A DNA stretch of 64,000 nt from Schizochytrium sp. CCTCC M209059 (Eukaryota; Sar; Bigyra; Thraustochytrida; Thraustochytriidae). Positions 48,749 to 58,586 of this stretch are shown one piece after another (the first letter of the stretch is position 1; every line of letters begins with the position of its first letter). The notes beneath the pieces are model-generated. The model saw nothing but the letters and a program-made list of their open reading frames with translations. It was not told the DNA's origin and did not search any database. The position numbers and the translations under genes are program-made. The DNA is taken from contig KN805374.1 of NCBI GenBank assembly GCA_000818945.1, forward strand, positions 1-64,000, read 5' to 3'.

Positions 48749-49582
48749 ATGGCGGGTGATAGCACCAAGACCGCCGATAACTTTTTGGCGGGCCTCGAAG
48801 GGGAAATGGGCGGCGTGCCCGCAAATTTTGCAGAATTCAAGCCGACGGCAGTCTTTGTGGGCCAGGATGTCACGCAGGAGCTCTCGCGCTTTGGCAAGCA
48901 GGTTAGAACAGGGAGTGGACTGCACCAGCTGCGCGACAAGGTCGTGGTGACACAGGCTGGTGTTCTCCACTTTGAGCAGCCCAACATTTACTGGGTCGAA
49001 CATTACGATCACCTCTACCGGCCACGCCTCGAAGACAATGTCATTGCGGTCGTCACGGAAACCTATGCGGAATCATACCATATGGACATGCGATGCGGCT
49101 CGATGGCACAACTGCCAACACTAGCCTTTGATGGTGCTAGCAAGCGCAACAGGCCTACGTACAAGGTCGGGACCCTCGTCTACGCACGCGTGGCCCAGGT
49201 TCACAAGGACATGGATCCGGAGCTCAGCTGCATGGTGCTCAGCGGCCCCAAAAAAGATTGGATGACGGGCGAGTCCCTTTACGGCGAGCTCAAGGGAGGA
49301 TATGTATTTACGTGCTCGCTCGGCCTTGCCAATCGACTCTTGGACGAGCGCTGCGCGATTCTCCCAACGATCGCGAGCCATGTGCCCTATGAAGTTGCCG
49401 TCGGTGCCAACGGCATGGTTTGGATCAATGCGCGGCGCTCCGAGGAGATTGCGCTCATTTGCAACGCAGTCAAGGCTTGCGAGTTTTTGCCAGATGCTCA
49501 AGTGCCTGCACTTATTCGAGACCTCGTCAAGACCGCCGCTCTCAAGCCCAAGGGGGACGCGGAAAAGGGGGACAAAAACTAA
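48749..49582 (+). CDS. RRP40: exosome complex component RRP40 (EXOSC3)
   Basis: 277 residues from the ATG at 48749 (MAGDSTKTADNF); the open frame extends upstream through acidic codons but has no ATG there. Domain order N-terminal / S1 / KH. The S1-like middle begins V.VVTETYAESYHMD and contains VGTLVYARV. The KH region contains VGANGMVWI, the GxNGxxW motif diagnostic of RRP40. Forms the trimeric cap of the RNA exosome with RRP4 and CSL4, in nucleus and cytoplasm. Length matches human EXOSC3 (275). Nearby genes for an AIR-type TRAMP subunit and SEN2 make this an RNA-processing neighbourhood, though not an operon. Confidence 0.95.
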   Translation: MAGDSTKTADNFLAGLEGEMGGVPANFAEFKPTAVFVGQDVTQELSRFGKQVRTGSGLHQLRDKVVVTQAGVLHFEQPNIYWVEHYDHLYRPRLEDNVIAVVTETYAESYHMDMRCGSMAQLPTLAFDGASKRNRPTYKVGTLVYARVAQVHKDMDPELSCMVLSGPKKDWMTGESLYGELKGGYVFTCSLGLANRLLDERCAILPTIASHVPYEVAVGANGMVWINARRSEEIALICNAVKACEFLPDAQVPALIRDLVKTAALKPKGDAEKGDKN

Positions 49583-49901
49583 TAACGCGCTGACTGCGCG
49601 TGTTCCTGTCAGGGACATGGTTTGAATGTCTGCAGCTTTGATTTTATAATTAAAAACAGGGGGTGCTTGCACACATGCACGCTCGCACGCTCGCTCGCTC
49701 GCTTGCGTGAAGACGTGCACAGCAGCGCTCGATGACACAACGGGGTCCCGCAATAACTTAGTGTACACTTTCTCTTTCTCCTTTATACTTTCTAGTCTTT
49801 ATTTGTCTTTTGAAAACAAAAGAAGCTGACGCGCTGGCTGCAGACCGACCTTGCAGGGGCCTATGCAGCATCTTCTTCGCACAACGGGGCTCAGAAGACT
49901 G
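49583..49901. other. convergent 3' region
   Basis: RRP40 and SEN2 converge here. Contains GCTCGC repeats (about 49681-49705). No gene seen. Confidence 0.4.
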
Positions 49902-51085
49902 CTACCTTGGTGGCTCGGGCACGGGTGTGGCGTCTTCATGCACTTGCGAAGCCCCTTGCCCTTCTTCTCGAGAGGCCCCATTAGCGCCCTGGCGTTTCTT
50001 CGTCTGTTTGTCAAGTTTCGCCTTTTTCCGCCGCGCAACTTTTTGTGCGGGGTCCACAAGCTTTTGGGCAAGTTTGCGGTGTGGTGCGCGTTCTTTTCCG
50101 ACCTGCTCGTGCTGAAGAACCCAGCGCAGCATGATGGAGAACTCCACGTCGGCACACGTTCCAGCCTCTTCGATATTGCCAAGGTTGCGCACTTCGCACA
50201 ACATGAGCTCCTTTCCCGTCTGGTTTGCGACGCGCATCTCACGGGTGACATCAATCCAGGGCCCTTACATACGCCAATCACACAAATTGTCGCATTCATT
50301 GCATTGTCAGTGTTTTCTTATGCTGTGCTTTGCTGTGCTTTGCTGTACTTTGCTGTGCTTTGCTTTGCTTTGCTGTGCTGTGCTTTGCTCTGCTTTGCTT
50401 TGCTTTGCTTTGCTTTTTTTCATGACCTCGCGTCTTCGCACGCAGAGACAATGTTCAAACTTACATGCATCATCTGCGTCGTCCCGGATGAGAACGCAAA
50501 ACTGAGAGTGGAAAAAGTCGGGATCTCCCTGGTAAATTGCAAAGTGACCACCATAGGTTTGGCCCATTTTGATGACCCAGTTCTGTTTGCGCAAGTGCCT
50601 GTACGCGGCGTACATGACGGCAAATCGACGCGGGCTCGAAAAGGAAGGCGAGTTTGCAAAGAGGTCCCATGCCTCTTGCTTTGAAAGCGTGACACTGCGG
50701 TCCGGATCCCCCGGGCGTGCAACATGTAAAACATCCTCTGCAATGAGATGATACGCTTCGAGAAGCGTGAGCTTCCAGGGCTCGACGTGATTCGCGTCTG
50801 CGTCTAGGTCTCTGAACCGTCGGCGCTTCTTGCGCATGAATAATGGCTTCAGGGAGGCCGTCGTCGCGGAAGAGCCATAGCATCCCAGTTCATAAATCTA
50901 CAAGCCATGAAGATCATCCGTTCATCGTGAGTGGAAAGGACACTCCGGGCTTTTTGCACAGATCTGTTGATTGGCACACTTACTTTACGAATATCCTCGC
51001 GTTTGTGGATGACGACATTGCCAGCAGCATACACGCCTTGCGCTGGGCCCGCCTCGCCACTGGTCGTCGTCGTCAGTGTTGTCAT
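49902..51085 (-). CDS. SEN2: tRNA-splicing endonuclease catalytic subunit SEN2, three exons
   Basis: Exons on the minus strand: 51085-50984, 50897-50465 and 50263-49902; introns of 86 and 201 nt with GTAAGT donors. The spliced 298-residue protein has the endonuclease fold. HLRKQNWVIKMGQTYGG precedes the catalytic Tyr in FAIYQGDP, followed by FFHSQFCVLI (catalytic His), then VANQTGKELMLCEV (catalytic Lys), almost identical to the KELMLC block of human TSEN2. Exon 2 supplies Tyr and His, and exon 3 supplies Lys. The family's long N-terminal extension is short here; the true start could be upstream of the chosen ATG. It cuts the 5' exon/intron boundary of pre-tRNAs together with SEN34, SEN15 and SEN54. 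Confidence 0.93.
50300..50418. repeat. (GCAAA/GCACA)n array inside SEN2 intron 2
   Basis: On the minus strand this is a run of GCAAA, GCACA and GCAGA pentamers occupying about half of the 201-nt intron, which is the longest intron seen here. It probably explains the extra intron length. Confidence 0.7.
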
Positions 51086-51770
51086 TGTCGTGTTGGGCGT
51101 GGTGTCCACGCTCGCCAGAGCCACGCTCGCCAGAGACGCCTTTGTCCAACGGTGGCGTGCTTCGTCTCCCGTCACGGCACGCCTTCGGCGATGTCGGCTC
51201 GAGTGCGGAGAGCTCGTCCCCGAGGACCTTGTTTACCCGCTCGCCCAACCTGCAGCGGCTGACTGATTGACTGACTGGGTGACTCTGCTCAAGCTTTCTC
51301 CAGGAGACAATGGGTACACACCTGGAGTCCCCGGATGCCGTATGCGTACCCCCTCTGCTCCTTTGCGGTAGTACGTAGACCAGTGACAAACTTGCAAGTT
51401 GTGTTGCAAGAAAGGTCTAACTTGAAGAAGAAGCACCAAGATCATCGCGGCGCGCACAAGCAAGTGCCCGTGCTTCGTGCAATCGTTTGCGCACGCCGCG
51501 TCGCTGCAAGACCTCGCCCCGCTGCGAAACACTTGAGGGACCAGAAGCGAAGGGAAGGGACCAGAAGTGAGGTAAAGTAACGAACCGGAAACGAGGCAGA
51601 GAGCAAGGTGCTGAGTGGGTCCTCCTCCGTCAGCACCGCGAGCAAGAACGCAACTCGGACGAATACGTGCGTGCGTAGCACTGCCAAATCCAGGGCTGAG
51701 TACGCGAAAGAGGTTGACAAAGGGCCGCCTCTTGCCTGCGTGCGCGAGTGAGCATCGCAAAGAAAACAAG
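51086..51770. promoter_or_regulatory. shared upstream region of SEN2 (-) and ABHD18-like copy 1 (+)
   Basis: 685-bp divergent region. It contains a CTCGCCAGAG(C)CACG direct repeat (about 51111-51135) and TGACTGAT repeats (about 51260-51280). The minus-strand open frame here may be a 5' extension of SEN2, but no conserved motif supports it. Confidence 0.4.
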
Positions 51771-52940
51771 ATGTTTTGGGACCTTCTGAGCCGTGCCGCC
51801 GGCGCTGTGGACCTCACGGTGCCGTACTTTTTGACGAGCGGGCTTATGTGCGACGGATGGGGCGACGTGGACGACGACACGGACCAGCTGCTTGCTCATG
51901 AAATGCGAGAGCGGGGCACGGGCATGTTTCCGGATATCAAGGAGCTCACGTTTACGGACGGGAGTAAGCCGCACGACGAGACACGCATCGGCTCGTTCAC
52001 CTCGCCATGTGCCGCGTGGCTGCCTCAGGAGAGTCAGACGGGCTACGCCATGATCGTCTCCCCGCCGGCCACCAAGGGTCCTGTGCGAGGTGTCGTTGTG
52101 CTCGTCGCCCCAATCAGCGATGAGGGCTTCACCTTTCGTCATCGACTTGTGGCGGCACCTCTTGCTCGACAAGGCTTCGTCTCTTTCATCCTGCAAAGCC
52201 CCTTCTTTGGACGTCGTCAGCTCAATGGCCAAAAGAACTTTTTTATGCGAACAGCCAACATGATGCTACTACAGATCCCGACAGTGAGTATTGAGGCCGC
52301 AAAGCTTGTCAAATACGCGCGACTTGCTTTTCCAGGTGTGCCCCTTGGACTTGCCGGGATGAGTGTCGGTGGCTGCTCGGCAGCTTCTGCATTCCCCAGC
52401 GCCGTCAAAGAGATTCAGAGCCTTGACGGAAGTGTAGAGTCGACCCCTCTCGTATTGTGCGGCTTTGTGCCGCCATCGCAGTGCAGCATTCTCTTTTCCA
52501 GTCGCTTTTCTCGTCTTTTTGACTATGACGCTCTCATTCTTGATAGGCCTGGCTATCGCACCGTCGAGGACGTCAAGGCGCGGCTTGCGGAGCGCTTTCA
52601 ATCTCATGACGCGACAACATGCTTTGACCTCCTTCGTGAACAGGACTTTTGCCCCTCGCCGCGCCTGACCTTTTCCCTTTTATGCGCGAAACATGACTAT
52701 GTTGTCGTTCGTGAAGACACCATGCGGCTCTACGAAGCAGGTCGCGCTGTCATTGCAGACATCCGTCTTCGTTTCTTGTCAGGCGGGCACCTGTCGAACA
52801 TTGCACAAACCTCGCAGATCATGCCGCACGCAATCGTGGAATCCTTTCAAGCACCAGACGCTTCCTCTCCGAATGTCGCTGCAGTTGTACAAAAGGCGCG
52901 GGACGACAGCCAGCAGATTTCACCTCGGAGCAGACTTTGA
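51771..52940 (+). CDS. ABHD18-type alpha/beta hydrolase (copy 1, intact)
   Basis: 389 residues from the ATG at 51771 (MFWDLLSRAAG); upstream in-frame codons are non-homologous. Family landmarks in order: CDGWGD near residue 28, ILQSPFFGRRQ (the LENPYYG.R block of ABHD18), nucleophile elbow AGMSVGG (Ser about 197), CAKHDYV (probable acid Asp) and SGGHLSN (catalytic His about 339), followed by the HAIVESF helix. The triad looks complete. Human ABHD18 is mitochondrial and little characterised; no clear mitochondrial presequence is seen here. Substrate unknown. First of five related units in 8 kb. Confidence 0.85.
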   Translation: MFWDLLSRAAGAVDLTVPYFLTSGLMCDGWGDVDDDTDQLLAHEMRERGTGMFPDIKELTFTDGSKPHDETRIGSFTSPCAAWLPQESQTGYAMIVSPPATKGPVRGVVVLVAPISDEGFTFRHRLVAAPLARQGFVSFILQSPFFGRRQLNGQKNFFMRTANMMLLQIPTVSIEAAKLVKYARLAFPGVPLGLAGMSVGGCSAASAFPSAVKEIQSLDGSVESTPLVLCGFVPPSQCSILFSSRFSRLFDYDALILDRPGYRTVEDVKARLAERFQSHDATTCFDLLREQDFCPSPRLTFSLLCAKHDYVVVREDTMRLYEAGRAVIADIRLRFLSGGHLSNIAQTSQIMPHAIVESFQAPDASSPNVAAVVQKARDDSQQISPRSRL

Positions 52941-53180
52941 GCATTTTCGTTGCCTTTTGTTTTGTACAGAATACTAAAATTGAAGCACTGCAAGCTAGCA
53001 GAGTCAAAGAGAGAAGAGACAATCGATTCAATTCCCAAAGAAAAGAAGCTCCTTTATTTCTCCATGGATTCCTATTAGACAAAGGCGCGACGCTGCTTCA
53101 AGCGACAGCCTAGCGCGATTGGCGACGTGAATAACTTGTACAAAAGAGCCAATCGTCTTCGTCTGCCAGCACCTAATGTC

Positions 53181-54471
53181 TTATTGCTCGCGCCCTTGAG
53201 CCTGCGCCCTTGAGCCTGCGCCCTTGAGCCTGACCAGTTCGCCGAGGCTGCTTGCTGACGGAGAGCTGCTAATCGTGCGAGCCTCGACGCCCTCGAGCCT
53301 TGAAAAGGTCTCCAGAATAGCATTGGGAAGAAAACGATACGTTTGCGCAATGATCGAAACATGTCCGCCTGGAAACGTCTCTAGTCGCGCACTCGAGACG
53401 AACGGTCGGTCGATGTCAAACGTGTCTCCAGCGTGGTCATGTGTGACAATGCGGTCGTCCTGGCCTCGAATGCAGGTAAACGCAGTTCTCGTCGGAACGC
53501 CATCAAGTGGGAGAGTAAAGAATTTGGCCGAATCGCGCTCATCAAGGACCTCGACAAGGCGCGCCTTGGCCTCGTTCAGCGTGCGAAAACCGTCTTCGTT
53601 CTTGACGAGAGACTTGAAGTTGAACATTGGAGCTACTGCGCTGTCAACAATGCATCGTCCATGTGAAGGCGGAAGAAAAGAGCAAATTGCCAATGCAGTT
53701 GGGTTCCGGCCTTGAGCTTCATCGAGAGCTTGAAACTCACTGAGAACGGAGGGTAGCGCTGCAACGATCACGCCGCCGCCAAAGCTTGTACCCGAGAGTC
53801 CAAGTGGGACGTCAGAAAGTTTCATTCTGGCAAACTTGAGAAGCTTGGTCACTTCAATCATCATCGTGGGTAACTGTGAAAAGGAAAGCGTGCAACAGTA
53901 CGGATAAAGAGACCAGTTTGTCCTACAGGCCTCCGCATGCCATAAAATGGACTCTCCAAGATATACGAAACGTAGCCTTTCGCGGCCAGTGGATTGGCGA
54001 CAAAATACTGCCGCATGAGAAAGCCCTCTTCAGCGGTTGCTGCGACTTGGATGAGTACGCCTCGGATCGGGACGTCTTCGGGTGGCGAAATCACAAGAAC
54101 ATATCTGGTCTTGCTCTCCTCAGGTAACCATTGGGCAGCAGGCGAAGCAAATGAGGCGAGGCGGCTGGTGTCCCCATATTGCCTTCCATCGTCAAAGTTC
54201 AGGTCCGCAATGTCGGGAAAGCTTTCGGTTCCTTCACTTTCGATAATGCGAAGCAAACTCTGATCATTTCTAGGTATTCTGTTTCATCTACCCATCCGTC
54301 TTGGAAAAATTGATTGATAGCGGTCTTCGCCCAAATGCTGTCGAGCGAACCAAGCATGCTGCTCACGAAAGAAGCCGCCGACCTACGTATCGATGTTGTT
54401 CGCTCAGAGGAGGAGGAAGTGCCCTCTTCCGAGAAAGGGGATTGCGTTGGCGGGGACATAATCGTCGTCAT
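53181..54471 (-). pseudogene. ABHD18-type hydrolase (copy 2), two frameshifts
   Basis: Three consecutive minus-strand frames together cover the whole family: start and FFQDGWVDE (to about 54260); LLRIIESEGTESF to ESPFYGMRRPVGQ (54256 to about 53885); LPTMMIEV through the elbow GTSFGGG, GQDDRIV and GGHVSII (to 53181). The breaks lie near 54257 and 53885. Each shift equals +2 (or -1) nt and neither has splice-site consensus. Aligned with intact paralogues, they fit small insertions of about 5 and 2 nt. The elbow, acid and His remain. The tail carries a CGCCCTTGAGCCTG repeat (53194-53232). Pseudogene or consensus error. Confidence 0.7.
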
Positions 54472-54721
54472 CGTCGTCCTTGGTCAAGTCTTTCGGGTTT
54501 GCTCGGCCTGTCTTCCGCCTTGTCTGTTTGTCACTGCCCTTTTCAATGTAATTATGTAAAGTGCCTGGTCGCTGGCAAGTGAAAGTGGAAAGCTTAAGGC
54601 TGCGAGCCAAAATATCAACGTTTGTCATCAACGTTGTCATGCTTTTGTCACATTGGTGTCGAAGACGAAGACGAGGCCGTGGCGCATCGATTAATCGACA
54701 AACTCAGGCAAGCCCAACCCC
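54472..54721. other. upstream of ABHD18-like copy 2, before the gap
   Basis: Short stretch between the start of copy 2 and the gap; no feature seen. Confidence 0.3.
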
Positions 54722-54997
54722 NNNNNNNNNNNNNNNNNNNNNNNNNNNNNNNNNNNNNNNNNNNNNNNNNNNNNNNNNNNNNNNNNNNNNNNNNNNNNNN
54801 NNNNNNNNNNNNNNNNNNNNNNNNNNNNNNNNNNNNNNNNNNNNNNNNNNNNNNNNNNNNNNNNNNNNNNNNNNNNNNNNNNNNNNNNNNNNNNNNNNNN
54901 NNNNNNNNNNNNNNNNNNNNNNNNNNNNNNNNNNNNNNNNNNNNNNNNNNNNNNNNNNNNNNNNNNNNNNNNNNNNNNNNNNNNNNNNNNNNNNNNN
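54722..54997. other. assembly gap (276 N)
   Basis: Run of unknown bases in the middle of the ABHD18-like cluster. True length unknown. A collapsed or missing tandem copy could lie here. Confidence 0.99.
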
Positions 54998-55879
54998 CCC
55001 CCCTCCTCAAAAAGAAACACCTTCATCTATTTCGCTACGCGCTCCCACCTCGCCGGCCGTCACCACGCGATTAAGCCAGTCTGAGGGTTTCGTAGCCCTC
55101 TTCTTCCCTTCGTTCAAGGCGCGCAATGAAGAGTCGTCGGGTGCCCGCCCCACTACCTTATCTTCGTTCCTGTACGTTCCCACAGATGACCTTTACGAGG
55201 CGGCGTCCGAGGTCGAAGACTTTCCTTTTTCCGGGGTCACCGTCGCTTGCCGTCCACTCGTTTCGATGGTCTCGCTTATCGACGCCGCCCGTGCCCTCGT
55301 CAACCCGAGCACGGTGCGAGTGCTGCGCGAGTCGTCCGTCCCTGCGAGGCCTGACGGAGAACGATGCTCTTCAACCTGGTCCCCGAGGTGCAATCGTTCC
55401 TGCATGCATGGGTGGATAGGGGAGGAGGGGGAGAGCTGGTGGGTAAACCGGCAAGCTCTACACACGTTGCTCCGTCTGTCCGAAATCTCCAGTGCGTCAT
55501 GGCCAGATTCGTGCCATGGTCGGTAATAAACAGCGCGTGCAGCGGCAGCGGCCGGCTGCTAGATGGAGCGTATACTAGACTCGGTGAGAGCTGAGGGCTC
55601 GCGCGTTGACGTGCGGCGGCCTCGCACGCCCTCCCGGCCTCGAGGGGGGGAAGGGGGGGCGGCATTGCTGGCTGGTGTCCTCAGGCTGCGCGTGACACCC
55701 CGGACACTTGCAACTGCAGCCTGTCGCGGACAGAGGACCGCAGTGTGCTGTCACTCTTTCTTTTGCCGCGAGTAGGACCCTCACTTCCTGTCCTGCAATC
55801 GCACAACCGCTTACCCCCCCCCCCCCCCTTGTAGACTTGCACAGACTCGTACAAACCCGGAACTGCAGACAAGGAAAAG
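54998..55879. other. post-gap region, no recognised gene
   Basis: A plus-strand open frame runs from the gap to about 55526 and reads partly protein-like (FLYVPTDDLYEAASEVEDF; SMVSLIDAARALV). It matches no family I know, and its start would be in the gap. A 14-C run (about 55815-55828) precedes copy 3. Confidence 0.35.
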
Positions 55880-57062
55880 ATGACGTCCTTATTGAGCAGT
55901 GTCGTCGGTGCCCTTGATATCCTGTACATCAGGTCGCACAAGCACAAGTTCTTTGAAAAAGGTTGGGGGGATGCAGACTATGAAAAGGACCAAACGCTTC
56001 TGAGGATCATTGAAGAGGATGGCACCACCAACTTTGCTGATATCGACCACTTAGAATTTGCAGACGGCACGGCGCCTGGAGACGAGGTTCGCATTTGCTC
56101 CTTCGATTCCCCATGCGCAGAGTGGCTACCCGAAGAGACCAGGAAAGCCTACGCCATGATCGTTTCGCCTCCAGAGGGTGTCGAAATCCGCGGCGTTCTT
56201 ATCCATGCTCACAGGCGAGGAAGGGTTTTCTCTTCGCCGCAAGCAGGTCGCAGAACCTCTGGCCACAGAGGGATTCGTGTCGATCATTCTGCAAAACACC
56301 TTTTACGGCCGTCGACGCGCGAATGATCAGACAGCATTCTACATTGCGACAGTCGGTCGCTTCCTCTTGCAACTGCCAACTACGCTGGTTGAGTTTGCCA
56401 AACTCGCCAAGTACGCCAAGCTCACGTATCCTGGGGTCCCAATCGGTCTCACAGGCACCAGCTTTGGCGGTACTGTCGCTTTGAGTGCTTTTCCTTCTGT
56501 CGTGGAAGAGTTCCGTGCCCTCGATAAAGGGACTGGCACAGAAACGCCCATTGCGTTGTGCACCTTTCTGCCGCCTGCACGCAGCGAGTCACTCTTCGAA
56601 AGCGTGTTTAGAAGGATCATGGACTTGCAGGCCCTCGTGGCGGATAAGGACGGCTACCGCACAGTCGAGGAAGCCACTGCCCGCCTTGGCGACATTTTTT
56701 CGCCTCGTGAGCTTTCGCGCTTCTTTGTGCTCCTCGGTCACCACAAACCTTCCCAAAGTGCATTCACGAACGTTCGGGCGCTTCATGATCACTTTGTTCG
56801 CCCAAGCGAGTGCCAAGTAGGCTATGAAACGGTTCTTCCTTTTGTTGCAAGCGGTCGCCTCGTCGATGTCTCGGGTGGACACTGTTCAAGTATTTTGCAA
56901 ACGTCCAAGATCCTTCCAAAGGCTATCCTAGAAACCTTTGAGATGCTCGAAACCCTTCCTCCACCTGTTGTATCCGTATCGAGGACAAAGAATGACGCCA
57001 CCACGAATGGTCGGCATGGACAAGATAACGTCAACCTGTCACCCATGGGAAGTCTCATCTAA
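55880..57062 (+). pseudogene. ABHD18-type hydrolase (copy 3), one frameshift
   Basis: Starts at a good ATG (MTSLLSSVVGALDILY) and reads FFEKGWGDADYEKDQ through GVEIRGVLIH. The frame then breaks near 56208 and resumes as TGEEGFSLRRKQVAEPL, continuing to the family's C terminus. Intact paralogues have three residues (such as L-A-A) where this copy keeps only 4 nt, so a 5-nt deletion explains the shift exactly. There is no splice consensus. Downstream of the break all landmarks persist: NTFYGRRR, GTSFGGT elbow, RALHDHFV acid and SGGHCSS His. So the lesion looks recent, or is a consensus error. Confidence 0.7.
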
Positions 57063-57389
57063 AGTTTTTACAGCGATCAGTGTGCTAAGTGAGGACAGAC
57101 TACAGACTTACGGCAGTGAACATCTCCTAGCTGACAAGCCTCCAAAAGGGCCCGTGTTCCTCACTAGCTCCACTGAACATCACTTATCCAAGTCTCGGAC
57201 CTGGCGCCGAGACAAAGCAGTCCCTTTACTAGCAGACCTGAATCATCCGTAGCCAATCAGCGTTAACCAGACTCCATTTTACAGCCCATTCCTCAATATT
57301 CCGAGAGTGGCTCGGACGCCGCTAAAACATGCAAAGAAGTGAGCTCCCCTGGGCATACCAAGTCTGCGTCTTTGTGAGGTTCTTGTTCC
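57063..57389. other. spacer between copy 3 and the fragment copy
   Basis: No open frame of note. Probably decayed paralogous sequence, but too diverged to align by eye. Confidence 0.3.
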
Positions 57390-57748
57390 CCGTACTTTGA
57401 AGTCTTTCTTCGTGTTGCTCGGTAACTACAGACCTTCCCAAACCGCGTTTACGTGCATACGGGCGCTTCACGATCACTTCGTTCGACCTCACGAGTGCCT
57501 GATTGGCTATGAAATCGTTCTTCCATTCGTCGCAACTGGGCGCCTCGAGGACGTTTTGGGTGGCCGGCCACTACTCGAGTATCTTGCAGAGATCAAACAT
57601 CTTGCCGAAGACTATCCTTGAAACCTTCGAAATGCTCGAGTCGCTCCCTCCCCCAATTGCCTTCGACGATAGTTCGGACGCTGATCAAATGTGCGAAGAG
57701 ACGAACTCCGACACGCATGTTAGATCTACGCGATGTTCTGCGTCATGA
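57390..57748 (+). pseudogene. ABHD18-type hydrolase C-terminal fragment (copy 4)
   Basis: Contains only the last third: FFVLLGNYRPSQTAFTCIRA, LHDHFVRPHECLIGYE, and PFVATGRLEDVLGG. A frame change follows near 57560, after which HYSSILQRSNILPKTILETF and the family C terminus are readable. Very close to the C terminus of copy 3 just upstream, so this is a truncated tandem duplicate. It lacks the nucleophile region and is certainly non-functional as a hydrolase. Confidence 0.8.
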
Positions 57749-58586
57749 GGCCATCTCATGTGGGGTTCGTTTCGGCGGCAAGGAGTCAAGAAAGCGTCTT
57801 GGATTTAATTTCGAAGACGCACTCGTGGTCGTCAAACAGGCTCACCTGCGGCTGCTCATGCAGCAGATGAAACTTCGGTTTTGCCTCTCGCTGCAGCTGC
57901 AACCTAAGTAGTAAGTGCTTGCCTCGTTTCTGACATAAATCATGTGTTGAACATGGATTTGCCGCAGGCAAACATTGCTTCCTTCCCACTCAACTTGTGT
58001 TCTCCTGAGCTCGCCTCTTTCCAGAGCAGCTAACCCGATCAACTTCGTCTTTGCGCTTTCCATGCCTCGGCGTCCATCCTCCCATTCGCCTTGCTGCTTT
58101 CACCTGCGGTGATTGATGCGACCAGCGCTGGCGTCTCTTCAACTCTGCCCCCCTCTCAGCGTGGCTCCGGAGGCGCTCCCGTGCCGCGCTCCCGCGACGC
58201 GTGCGGGTCTCCGCGACCGGCTGCTCCGCGAGAGGTCACGGCGGAGAGGAGCGACGGAGACGCGACGTCTGTGCGTGTGTGCGTGCGTGCGTGCGTGCGT
58301 ACGTTTGTGCGTGCGTGGCGTGCGTGTAAAAGTGCCCGGCGAGGGCAAATCGACCGACCTGCCCCCCTCCTTTAAGTTCCCACGCTCGCTCCGCGCTGCA
58401 CGTGCCGGGCAAGCAAGAATGTGGCCCTTGAGTGGGAGCAGACACTCCTCGGGCCTGCGCGGCAAAGCGGCGCCCTCGGCCTCTTCAGTCTGGACGGACG
58501 GCGCGGACCGGGCCGGCAGCGGCGGGCAGGAAAAGTAGAACTACGACCCGACGAACCTGGCCGGCCTGGTCGGGTGGTCTCGTAAC
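57749..58586. other. intergenic region
   Basis: Contains a GTGC/GTGT-rich microsatellite (about 58270-58322) and the GC-rich leader of copy 5. Plus-strand frames show no family similarity. Confidence 0.4.

Noticed and set aside
54561..55526. Frame running through the assembly gap
   Set aside because: Only open because N bases carry no stops; frame across an unknown-length gap is meaningless.
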